Positions 13,072 to 28,800 of a stretch of DNA of 64,000 nucleotides are shown in pieces (the stretch's first letter is position 1; every line of letters starts with the position of its first letter). The notes under the pieces were generated by a model that saw nothing but the letters and a program-made list of their open reading frames with translations, searched no databases and had not been told where the DNA came from. The stretch comes from Pterobdella sp. o SKG-2022 (Eukaryota; Annelida; Clitellata; Hirudinida; Piscicolidae): contig OZ038322.1 of NCBI GenBank assembly GCA_964035795.1, positions 4,220,427 through 4,284,426 on the forward strand, read 5' to 3'. Position numbers and translations under genes: made by a program.

Positions 13072-13559
13072 ACAAAATTATAAATTAAAACACTTGCTTC
13101 ATTTTCAAAAAATGTATGAATTCCTTGAGTTGATGTTCTAGAGATAATTAATATATAAAATTATATGAGATATTTCTGAAACGTATGCCATGGCTTCGTA
13201 TTTTGATAAATATGCTACCCCACGAAAATAGTTGTGAAATTTATCCCCAGCGGATGATGGTTTTCTATTGAATCAAAAATCTTTGTGCTAAATTTCTGAA
13301 CACCCCGTGTTATATCTTACTAGTCTTATGTTAATTCAAGTAATCATTAAAAATTCATTATATACTTTGAAAGACAATGGTTCGACTAGAGAAAAATTAC
13401 ATAAGTTAAAAAACGCCATATATTTATCATTGTTTGAGTTTTTTGTGATAAAACAAGCATGTTATCACTGAATACTTAGAATGGCCTTTATCAAGATTGA
13501 GATTTTGAAGTTAACGATGAAGGTACCATAGTTGATATCGAAAAGCTTATTTATATTAT

Positions 13560-13795
13560 AACAAAGATAATATTGAAAAGCTTATACCCTAGTTTTTAAG
13601 GTTTTTGTGAAGTTTAAAAATAACATCACATCATTTTGAAAACCATTCAAAATCTTCTTCATTCTTTTGCTAGTGTCAGTTTTTATAAGCATAACTTTCG
13701 ACCACAAAGGTTTCATTCGCAAAGTGTTCCTTGCTCTAGGCATCCAATATAGCTTCAGCAGCATGGTGTCGGCAATTGTCTTCCACAGGTACAAT
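13560..13795 (-). pseudogene. Unidentified decayed coding remnant, transposase-like
   Basis: On the - strand one frame reads VPVEDNCRHHAAEAILDA, a stop, then SKEHFANETFVVES, while another frame is open for 70 codons. The Asp-Asn then paired-His pattern recalls the catalytic core of some DDE transposases, but the match is weak. Treated as a remnant of unknown type. Confidence 0.25.
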
Positions 13796-14729
13796 TAAAA
13801 ATCAATTATAGATTATATCGTCACTTTCATTGTTAATATCATTACCATTCATAATAAAATTATTTGCATTATTGATGGACAAGAATAGCTTGTGAAATAC
13901 TTAGACAAATATTTTATTCTATTTTAAAAAAAAAAAAAACTCACAAAGCTTTTTGTAAGATTATCTTACATCACAAAGTGATCTCACCAAAAGCTTGGTT
14001 GAAGTTTTATTTTTAAAAAATGCGCAATTTTGTTTCTGAGAATTTTTTCACCGCAATTTTTATTCTTACTTCATTGTCAATACAATTATTCAAGTTTCCA
14101 CTGTTTAGCGCCTTCAATGATTAACTAACTTTAGTATAACAACGAGTTATATACATGTAGTATACTAATACCTTACAGTGACAGTGTAAAAATGTTTGTG
14201 AAAAATAACAGATGGATATATGTACTGATTGTGTAAGTTTATAATTCAATAATTTTTAAATGCTTTGGAGTCTATATCACTTTTGAAACAATTGATGCTT
14301 TGAGATCATTTCTATTCTGTTTTGATATATTTGGTGTAAAAGTTGAGTTGAATGTTACATTATAACAACTTGGTTTTTAAGTTTTATTGATACATATCAG
14401 TTTGAAATTATATTAAATCAGATCAATTTTGATATTTTATTGATGGAAATGAATCGAAAACTTTCGTTATAAAAATAAATTTTCAATTTTTAATAATTAA
14501 AATTCAATTAAAAAATATCCCAACATTACAGAATAATATTTTGCTTCGTATATGCCGCCATGGTTTTTGTGAATTCTATCCGAGAGAACCCCGAAAGCAA
14601 CAAAGCAATTTTCTTTGTATTCGTAAGAGGGCTTGTGTTGTGTTTAACGATTGAAAAGTTTTTTACTGTATTTAAACTCTTCAAGTTCATGCATTTATGA
14701 TCATAGTTTCAATTGGGTTTCAATATTAA

Positions 14730-14820
14730 CATACCCAACCATAATAAAATACCCAACCATAATAATATACCCAACCATAATAATATGCCCAGCCATAATT
14801 ATATACCAAGCCATAATAGA
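14730..14820. repeat. 18-bp tandem repeat, ~5 copies
   Basis: The unit ATACCCAACCATAATAAT is repeated about five times with a few changes, the last two units being the most divergent. This explains the open frames crossing the stretch (PNHNNIPNHNN-type reading). Around it, 13.8-15.7 kb is AT-rich with no gene seen. Confidence 0.88.
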
Positions 14821-15730
14821 ACACTTTCAACTGCAGATGTTTGCGCAAGGGTTTATAACGGCCTTTTCTATAGGGTAGAATCAAGTTGTCACTATTTCTA
14901 ATGCATCTTTGTTTTGAATAGTTTCAACTGTTGATATTTATTGAGTGTTTGATTTTAATATTTTTTAAGTGTCAAATTTCACCATGTGGTTGTTTTGATA
15001 ATTATTTTTTAGAAGTTAAAATATTGAATATTTCCAGTTGTTAGTGTTTCGGATATGCAGACACTATATTTTTATTCCATTAAAAACTTTTTCATGAAGT
15101 TTTTTCAAAAAAGCCATTCTTCTTCTAAGCGACTTGTTAATTCATATTCTGAATAATACCTCAATATAACAAAAAACCTACCACAACAATAAAATAAAAG
15201 GTCATATAAGTCTGTAAACATTAAAAAAACAAATTTTTTCACTTCTTGGTGTAGTTTTGATAACATTCCATTACATTGAACGCTTTGCTTGTCGTTTTTT
15301 TGTACTAACCAATACTACTTATGATTGAAATTATAATATATCTAACAGCTACTTTGATCTGGATATAGCCTACATTTTCGTCGTCCTTACTTGTGTTAGT
15401 ACTTGGGTTTTTATTTAATTGAATTTTTTGTTTATAAAATAACAATACTAGTGTCACAGTGAACATAATTGTTAGTATATATACATAAAAGAATCGTAAT
15501 GACATGGAACTGATTCTACTAAATTGATAAACAAAAACAAAGTTTATTTTGGGAATCATGGAAAACTAATGATTTCATTTTCTTTGAAATATTTTCCATC
15601 ATCATCAAGTAACTAATTCATTAGTATTTTGATGGTAATATAGAATATACTTTTATAGATTGAAATAGGTACCTAGTAAATGAATTACAAAGCTTAGGGA
15701 CTACCACCAAAAAAATCAATGTGGAAATTT

Positions 15731-15890
15731 CTTCATATAGCGCTTTTCTGTATAGTTTAAAGTGCTTACTACAAATATCAAGTAGGGAAAACACACAGTG
15801 CAAAAGGTGCTTATTGTCGATCCACACGGGATCGAACCCGATAAGCTCAGATAATTAGTCTAATGCTCTACCACCTGAGCTACACGTGCT
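15731..15890 (-). repeat. tRNA-derived SINE, copy 2
   Basis: On the - strand the head starts near 15890. It contains GAGCATTAGACTAATTATCT (anticodon arm region) and GGGATCGAACCCG (box B) as seen on +. It continues into the shared body (AGGTGCTTATTGTCGATCC) and the ATAGCGCTTTTC tail. Confidence 0.88.
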
Positions 15891-16890
15891 AGAAGTCGTT
15901 CAAGTAGTTGAAATGTAAAATAATCACTGCTCAGAAAATCGATAAGATAAAAGGTAAATCTATTTTCCAATATTTAATCGTCAATGAATTGTATTTTAAA
16001 TATTTGCAGCTTGCGCTCTTTTTTTTGGGATTATTTTTTGTACAAACGAAAGTTAGTGCTGTTATAGACATAAATAAAAAGTTATTTCAATTTAAAACTA
16101 AATATTTTTAACTGTTATATGTACCCTAGCAAGAGACATAGATTCACTACTTAATTTCAAATCAAAATCTCAATTCTAAAAATATTTAAAGGCTGAATGA
16201 TATAACTATACACAATATAAAACAACAATAATGTTAAATTTTAAAATTTAAATCATAAAACCCAATAAAATTTCAAGTCTTTTAATAACACAACATTTTC
16301 GATATATCATCTATAACATCAGGTCAATATTTAAAAGTAACCAACCAACTAAGTTAATTAAAGACACACTAACACGAACCAAACCCCTCACAGGTCGAAA
16401 TGACATTTTGTTACGGCATGATGTACCTTACCTTCATCTTCACTCTCTTCTTTCTCGTCACTTTCTGTCTCATCTACCGCAAACTGGTTCAGGCTGTATA
16501 ATTATATTATTATTGAAGAAAAGAAACACAAAGTATTTATCAACTTAAATAACGAAGATTTCCGTAAGATGAATTTACATAGTCAACTTGATAATGTAAG
16601 TTCGTTTTAAGAAAATTTTGTGATTTAAACTGATAAGTACTTTTTGTATGTTTCCCTCACTGTTTGAATTAGACTGGTCGAGATGCTATTCTTAGTTATT
16701 TGTGATTGAATTTCAAACTAGTATATGGTTAATTTCAATTCAAAATTAACTTTTTTCTCTTTAATTACTGTCATTGAAGTTAGTACAAGTTTTATGATTA
16801 TATTACAGCATATCTTTTTTCTAAGCAATACAATAACGACTATGATTATAGTGGCATTAACTCCAAGAGTTTCTAGGCCACTCAATTATA
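15891..16890. other. Gene-free AT-rich stretch
   Basis: No supported gene. 16490-16610 carries a member of the dispersed ACGAAAAGCTTCGTG-type repeat (see the repeat-family entry). 16380-16480 is slightly GC-richer but no exon could be justified. Confidence 0.4.
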
Positions 16891-16899
16891 TTAAAAAAA

Positions 16900-17114
16900 A
16901 AATAATAACAGTAAATAAATATTTATGCAACATAAGATCTCGAAAAAAGATACGATTTGAGATTCCTCCCAAGAGAGTGCTTTGAAACAGAAAATCTGAG
17001 TTTTTCGGGGAGGTTGTTCCACAGGGTAAGGCCGGTTACATAAAACATTTTCTTCCCTATGATCTTAAGCTTAGGTTCACCTAGAACAACCTTGAGAGAA
17101 TTAGCAGATCTCAC
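16900..17114 (-). mobile_element. Non-LTR retrotransposon C-terminal fragment
   Basis: The - strand frame 17114-16923 contains LTLWNNLPEKLRFS followed by LKSYLFSRSY. This is the C-terminal signature of many non-LTR (CR1/jockey-like) ORF2 proteins, where RxxxxWNxLP precedes F..xLKxYLF. Only ~63 codons remain. Short dead fragment. Confidence 0.7.
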
Positions 17115-19080
17115 ACATAATAGTTGAAATTTTTGGTAGATACATATTACCTACCTAAATACATGGAATTTTGAAATTCTATGCCATCTTGATTCAAGTT
17201 TCAAAACGCTTGAAACAAGCTAGAAAATTTTAAAAAATAATATTAACGATAAGACTAACAACAATAATAACCATTTATATAGCGTTATAAAAAAACTAAA
17301 ATGCAAAATAAATAAGTTATTTGTATGAATAAGTTTCTTCACACACAGGGGTACACACTTTTTGCCTCGTTTGTTTGCTCATGGCTTTTCACAGGGGTTT
17401 CTACTTGAATTCCTAATATTTGATTTTCATACGTTTGAAATATAGTATCAAGAGTAACTATCATCATAAGATGCATTGAAATTTCATGATTTCATTTGAT
17501 TATTTCTTTTTATTAAATTAATTTATATATTTTTTGCTGAATTATTTTATTTTAATTGTAAAAGAAAGAATATCCCTGTTAACGATTAATTTTTATAACT
17601 AGCTATTCATTAAACATCTCTAACAACCTGCAGTACGTAGTGATTGAAACAATGCTGATTGCCACAGAGAAGCATCTATACCGTGTGTCCCCTGATAACT
17701 TCTTGCATTTGGTTCTCAATATTCATGTAGAACCATTCAATCTCATAAGGATACTTATAAATAAACTGAACAATTTATGAAAAATTTTCTGTCCAAAACG
17801 AATAAAAATTAAAACAATGAGGGCACAACACTATTATTGGTATTAGTGTCTGCATGATTAATTTTATTAAATGTTTCACCACAAGTAATATTTAACAATT
17901 TATAATCAATTATTACTAGTTTTATTACCTATCTCCAAAGAATTAAAAGTTTGAACAGAGAAATTTTTAGGTAATGCTAATGTAAACATAAGAACTTCAA
18001 ATACAATGTAGGTGAATTGAACCATATGAGAGGTATATGAAAAATGATAAAGGAAGATTTTCATGAATTTTAAGTTATATCTTGATTTAGTGAAAAAATT
18101 TTATATTGGGCCTCTTAACGTTGTTCAGAGGCGCTCTGCTATGAAGTGCTCAAAAATTCTTGCGATTATGAGTGAAAGTAAAATAGGAAGATTAAAGTTG
18201 AGGAGGTAGAGAGGGGAAGAAAAAATTACCAAAGAAAGAGAAAGCAGATGTAGCATAGAAATGAGGGAGGGATAACATAGAGTTGAGAATGAGTAGAGAA
18301 TCGTTGGCCAACGCCCTTAGAAGATGGAACAAGGTTGAAAAAAAGGTGAAGTAGATAAACAGATGTTGTACATAAGTAGGTAAAGTTTGTACCACTTTTT
18401 AATGAAAAATTTGAAAAATCTTTTATTATGATCAAAAATGCCGAGAACTAAAGCTGATGAAATTTATTACTAAGACTTAAATCTCTTGTCTTCCTTGATA
18501 GTCACTGAAAAATTACACAAAAACCTAACACAAATATTTTAATCTGATATTTCTCATTTATTAGCAATTTTCATAAGGCTGGAAGATTGAACTTTTAATT
18601 TTTACAATTGGGGAAACGTTAAAAAACGTGTGCCTTTACATCCGGGTGAAGAAATAACTTAATGAAAACAAACTTTTAGTAGCCAAGCAAAACTTGAATA
18701 TTTTTTTGAAGTTCAGTTAAAAGCCAAAATATTTGACGTATAGAACTTTTAATAAATCTAAAAAATAAAACTAAATCTATTCTATTTTCAAAGTAATTTC
18801 AATGATGTCTTGTTTGGATTCTTCACAGGTTATGTTCATTTACTCAAGGTATAAGATACCTCTGGGTTTCCTAAACTACTTTTCATAATCAGGATACTGT
18901 TTGATAACTTTATTACGGAAACCATATAGTCTGTTTTATCAGTATTCATAATAATTCATCATTATTATAACTTAGCCATCTAACTTTTTAAACTCAAACC
19001 TAGAAGAATAAGCTGATCGACTTGCCTACAAAATATTTTCCAGCTTAACTTGTTCATCTCCATACAAGCTTCAGATATAC
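17115..19080. other. Gene-free AT-rich stretch with dispersed repeats
   Basis: No gene seen. 18100-18180 (GGCGCTCTGCTATGAAGTGC) and 19520-19570 (TAGCTCTGCTATAAAATG) share a motif and a purine-rich A/G stretch downstream, suggesting two copies of one uncharacterised repeat. Confidence 0.35.
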
Positions 19081-19104
19081 TGCTAGATAAATGAGACGTA
19101 TCTC

Positions 19105-19392
19105 ATTCCTAGATAAGGTTGAAAAAGGTTCACTGGTCTGATGCACTGAAAAATGAGAAGTGCGATTCCATCAAACCTTCTTTGAAATTGGAAGTGAGAA
19201 TGAGACGTCAAAGAATGTTTGAACACTTGCCGCAACAACCTACCAGCCAACACCATCATATAAAAAACGCTCAAAAACACCAAACGTAAAAGAGGCAGAC
19301 CCCCATCATTTCTCTTGGATACCTTGATAAATGATCTGCGCCTTCTAAACTTAAAAATTGATAAAATCGAAACAGTCGAAAAAATCAAATAG
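19105..19392 (+). mobile_element. Non-LTR reverse transcriptase tail fragment
   Basis: About 19280-19390 on + reads TKRKRGRPPSFLLDTLINDL then RLLNLKID and a stop. An Arg-rich RGRP motif followed by a W/L-D-x-I-x-x-DL helix is the standard end of many non-LTR ORF2 proteins. Upstream sequence is frame-broken. Relic lying directly 5' of TSG101. Confidence 0.55.
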
Positions 19393-19836
19393 CAGAAAAT
19401 AAAAAACTTTAAGTATTTATTATAAACTGTGATTATGCTTTTGAGCGAAAAAAAAAAATATATAATTTGCCCGTAATAGGATTGTGAAACTGATTTATGC
19501 GATATCAATGTAAAAAAAATTTATAAAGCGCCTCCTAACATAGCTCTGCTATAAAATGTTTAGAGAAAAAAGTTCTATAATATTTAGTAAAAATAAATTA
19601 ACAATTTAAGTTGTAAAAAAGAGTTCTTTAAAAAATCAGAGAAAGAAAAACAGATTTAGCATAAAAGGAAGGGAAAAAATATTTTTTTAAATTTCAAAAA
19701 TTAGATCATCATAATACTCTGATTTTCAATAAGTTAAAATTTTTTCAACTAGTAGTAATCAAAAATTAGCATTCCTCTTTCAATATTTACACTTGGGTTT
19801 AAACATTCTATTTTCGGAACATCAGTAAAGATTAAA

Positions 19837-23570
<3,734 letters not shown>

Positions 23571-24175
23571 GCTTTCTGTGGTTTCCAGTTGTTTTCCGAA
23601 TCTGAAGATTCTTAATTGAACATATAGATTGTGGTTTTTTATGTTTATAAGAGTTGTTTAATTATTTTATAGATTTTTTTGTAATTATAAATTTTTCATT
23701 GCGTTTATTTCATTTTCCGTGTTAATCTGAATCATTTATAGCAAGCATAGCTCTATAACGACATACTTAATCGAACCATGATATTTATAATTCCAATTTT
23801 TTCATCTATATTAGTTTAAATACATCAATCAAATTGGTTTTTATTCACAATTTTATTAAATTTTTTTTCGAAAAATAACATTCAAAAGAATTAAAAAGTT
23901 GATTATACCTGTATAAACCATTCTAGCAAGCAAACACCAAACTTTTACTATGAAAGTGTTCTTGATTAAGATAAATTCAAAAAAGTATACACACAAACAG
24001 CAAATAGATGGCGTAATTATCAGTGATAATAGTTTTTTGTTTTGATAAGATTGAACATATGTATACAAGCAGCGAATGGCTGTCGTGGTTCTCAAAGGTA
24101 GTGGTAATAGAAGTGCTGGAGGGCGGATGTGAGGCAGTAAACTGCACACCACAGCACCACGATCAAAGGCCTTAC

Positions 24176-25193
24176 GTGCTCAGGGCAGGTGTCTGCGGAG
24201 TCGTCTGCTGGTCTTTTATGTTCACGACTCATGGCTGCAACGTTTTTAAGTTGTTCTTCTTTTGGATGAAAGAAAGCATCTTCAATGCATGTTTCTTTTA
24301 TTGGGGGAACTCTTTTATGGATGGATAATGGTTTTGGCGGTTTTATTGGGATTTCTTTGTTGATTTGGTGAATAGAATATTTTAAATTGAAAGATTTTTG
24401 AGGTATTTCATTTTGATAGTTTGAGTTGCGGATGTTGCAATTTAATTTCGCAAAGCTTAAATCCGTTTTTCTGAGTGGAAAATTTTTTTGAGGAGGTTCA
24501 GGTATTTGCATAGAGATCTCAAAATCATCATTAAACATATCTGTGATGGTGTGGGTGAGTGCTGCATCGAGAGATAAGGCTGTATTCTCTTCGGGGTTTT
24601 TATCGATTTGAAGGTGATCGCTCGAGTTCTCTCCCGACCTGATCGCTTGCTTTTGCCTTATTAACTTTAATACGAGTTATAAAAACAATTTCAGTTTCTA
24701 CTCTGATGTTTTACGCATATGTTTTTTATACACACATACTTCATCAAAATATTTGAAATAAATTGCAAGACTTTTTCAACACAGCTAAACTTGAAAGTGA
24801 TTTTTCATTCCCTTATATTTTTCAAATCGACCATGAAGTCGTTTTAAATTGGGATATTGTTTGTGAAACCAATTGGTTTCTCATTTTATGTGAAATTCTT
24901 TTAAGAACTAAATTTTGGTAAAAAATATAATTTTTTTGATGGTAATGTAGGGAAATATAAACTAAATTTAAGACAACTTACCATTTCATTTTTTTCTGGA
25001 GTCCTGTAAATAAAAAATTATATAACTTACAAAAAATAGACATCAAATACTGTTTTATATTGTTTGATTAAAACGTGAAATCTTCATACCAATTTCAAAA
25101 CCATCAAAGCTTTTACCTTGTCCATAACTGAGACAAGGTTGACTCTGCTTCTAACTTTAAAAGCCTTTCATTTTTAAATTCATCTTGATCGAG
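24176..25193 (-). CDS. Unidentified spliced protein gene (partial), between TSG101 and OTUD7
   Basis: Three exons on - join in phase: 25193-25117 (LDQDEFKNERLLKLEAESTL...), a 22-nt micro-exon 25003-24982 (TPEKNEM, flanked by TTTACAG and GTAAGT), and 24664-24176 (163 codons). The product is hydrophilic and Ser/Asn/Lys-rich, with IDKNPEEN, QIPEPPQKNFPLRK and KRPADDSADTCPEH, so probably disordered and possibly nuclear; no domain recognised. The exon end at the GTAAGG donor (24175) is inferred. Without splicing the frame runs on to 24092 through a hydrophobic, gene-unlike stretch, while another frame (FTASHPPSSTS...) looks codon-like down to about 24060, so the 3' end is uncertain. The 5' exon is also not found. 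Convergent with TSG101 and divergent from OTUD7. Confidence 0.5.
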
Positions 25194-25885
25194 CTGGAAC
25201 CATTTTTTATTTTTTTGTATTGTCAAAAAAATAGTGTTTATTTTTGAAGAAATACAAAGATTTTGTAATGAATTATCAAATAAGTTTAATTATACTAAAA
25301 AAAGCAGTGTCGAAAAGTTTGAAAATCGATACATTCAAAGATATCAACGTTGGTTCTATTGAAAATGCGTTTTTGTTTTCAAAACTTTTTCTGTATTTTT
25401 TTTCTGAAAATTAAATATTCTAAATGACTGCGAACAAACGTTAAGAATGAATAAAACTGTTATATTCTTGAAAAATTATTTAAAAATTTTGATTATATTT
25501 CAGTGGATTTCAGAATAATGATTCTAAATTGAAAACAGATTAATTAAATAAATGTTATACACTTTACCTCCATTTTCCATGATAACTGATATTTTTATTT
25601 ATTCATTAAAAAACTGATGTTTATCTAAGTAAAAACTGATTTAGCGGCCGTTTTAATTATATTTCCAAAAGCACAATCATATCTTTGAATAATATTTTAT
25701 TTTATGCATAACTTTTAAACATTTTCGAAGATCTGAAAATAGAATTTCTTTTTTTTAGAACATTTCTTTATAAATATACAAATGAGAAACATTTATGCTA
25801 AAGCTTCTTCTTAAAGTTTGCTACTTTTTCATGTAAACTTATTCAAGTAAATGAAGCCATTGAATTTCGATGTCTGAAAACCTCT

Positions 25886-28800
25886 ATGCAAAGAATGAGT
25901 TCAGACACCATTGAGACCCAGAATGCTCAAGTTCTTCTTGCTAAACGTCTTTTAGAAGGTTGAAATTTTAATTCGGCTTGGTTTTTTATAAATATATATT
26001 TACATTCCAGTTTTTTAATGTTGTAACCTTTCTTAAATATACTTTCTAATTTCATAGAACATGGTTGGAAAGTTATAGAAAACAAGAAATCAACAAGTTC
26101 TAACCCTCTCACTACAATAACTTCTTCCACTAACAAAGTGGACATGGCCTCAAATTCACTCTCTTCTGTTAGCACTCCTAAACTACCTACTGTGAACAAC
26201 AGCCCAAGCTCTTCCTCGGTGACTACTTCTGCAGTTCCTTCCATTGTTAATGTAGTAACTTGTGCTGATGCAACAATAACCTCTACTACAAATTTCTTAC
26301 CAAAACAATACTCATCAACTATTGGTTAGTATCCTCATTGAGTTACTTACCAAATAAAATTTTTAATCTTTAAATAATGAATATTTAATATTCAAAATTA
26401 AATTGTCTGTCATCACCTTCAAACATACATTTTTCATATATACTTGCTGTGCCTTTTATCACTCAAATGTATAATTATAAAACTTCAGAGAAAAAGATGA
26501 AAAGAACAATTTCCAACACTGATGACAATGTCATTTTGGTGTCAGGTCTCAGAAATGAATTGACACAACTCTTCAACCGACCTCAATCAGATGTATATGT
26601 TTTTTATCTTCATTTTCATTATTCATCTTGATGAAATGCATCCAAGTTCTCCATAGAACATCCATTTGAGGAATTGATACATTTATTGAAAATTAAGCTA
26701 TAATTTTAAGTAAGTGTGGATTTACCATATAACATTAGCATCTAAGTTACTCATAATTTTGAAATTCATAAAAAATTCAAATTACCAATAATAATAATAA
26801 TAATGATATCAATATTTAAATCTGATAAGTTCTAAACCATTTTTTATAGAAACTCAACTTTTCAACTTAAACATTTATGAATTTTGGTGGTGAAATGTTT
26901 AGTTCTAAATGACAATTTAGATTCATATACATTAAGGTAGACAAATAGAACTAATGGAATGACAAAAATGGAACATTATTAATATCAATGCTAATACAAT
27001 TATAATACTAATAAAACAAAGCAAACAAACAACAAAAAAACCCATGTCACAAAATTTTTTTTCAATTTGAAAACTACACACACTCAAAAACCTACACACA
27101 CACACACACAAACATAGAAACCATACAACACATCCCCACACACATGCAAACACAGTCTGCACTGTTGTTGACTCACAACTTTGTGCTTCCCTCAATGGAC
27201 ACAATGGTGGAGAGGTTCAGAGAGGATATTTTCAAGGACCTCATTGAAACACCCACTCTCATGGCTCTAGAACAATCAGGTGGGTTGTTGGATGTTGTAG
27301 AGTTTTTTGTTTTGTTGTTATGGGTTGTGTTGTAGTGGATTTTTAGGTTTTGTGTTGTACTGGTTTGTTGGGTGTAAGAAATTTGTTTGGTGGTGTGTTG
27401 TTATGGGTTGAGTTGTGTGTTGTGAGGGATTTGTTTGGTTGTGTTCTAATGGTTTGTTAAGTTGTATATTGTAGTTTTTTGTTGTGTTGTAAATTAGTTG
27501 CGTTGTGTATGGTGGTGGTTTTTGTAAATTGGATGATTGTTTTCATTTGGTTTGTTTTATGTTGTCTTTTTGAGGAGTTTCTCACCATCATTATCGCCTA
27601 TATAGTAGTATTTTTATGAGGTTAAGCGTTTTCATTGTTTTCTTTCAATGCTAGCTACTTTCCTCTTTTTTCAAACCGGTATAAATTAGAACAAATATTA
27701 TAAGCATAGATCCATCATCATCGTTTCTCATCTATATAGTTGTATTTTTATAGAGTTAGATTAATCATAATTTTTCAAACCATTCAAAACCCTGTTTCAA
27801 ACATGATCTGCAGGTCATTTGAACTGGTGGTATGACAAAAGGGTGTGTCAGAGGCTGTTGCCATTGGTGACTTCTGGGGATGGTAATTGCCTGTTACACG
27901 CTGTATCTCTTGGTTGGTATGTTATACATTGCGCGAGTTATTTAAATGAATTTCAATATTTTTATAGATCAAAATATAAAGTGAAATCTGAGAAATTTCA
28001 TGAAAATTTTTTTAGACTGTTTATTTTGGTCTAATTATATTGTTTTTAATTTAGTTGTTTCTAAAACGTTGTATAGATAAGATTAAATACCGGAATTATT
28101 TACTGTTTTATCTATATCATCATTTTAAATTATTAATGACCCAAAATTTAGTTGGTTTTATATCATTATTTTTATAATTAACAACTCAAAATGCAATTGG
28201 TCACAGCTTTATGGGGAGTGCATGACAGGCAATTAACGCTGAGAAAACAGCTGTATGACATGCTAACCAATGGTGCAATCTGCGAAGGAGGTGGTGAGAG
28301 CGTAGAGCGAGGGAGGTCGATGGTGCAAGCATTCAAAAGAAGGTGGAGGTACAACCAGGAAGCAGTCAATAAACAGGTGTGGTTAAATCGTTTGATCTTT
28401 GAAGTGTAGGTTAGTTTTTTGGATGTTGTGTGGTGTTTTTCAGAAATTGAGTAAGTTTTTGAGTTGATAAAGCTTACAAAACCACTGTGTTTTACTAGTT
28501 TTTTTTTTAAATTTTTAAGTTAATCTTTAATCATAAGTATTAAATTCATTTAAATTCTTTTCTAGGATATATTATTTTTCATCATTACCTTTCTTCAAAG
28601 AAGTCTAAAATGTTTATACAAATTATTTCTCATTGTAATTTCCTCGTGTGCATAAACATCACGCCATACAGTCTGACCTGGTGTTGAGTGAAGCGGAGTG
28701 GCAAAGAGAGTGGGAAAACATCATCAAATTAGCTTCTATCCAACCTCGAACAAAGTGATCATTACTATTCAATTCAAGTAACAATATCACTAATATATTT

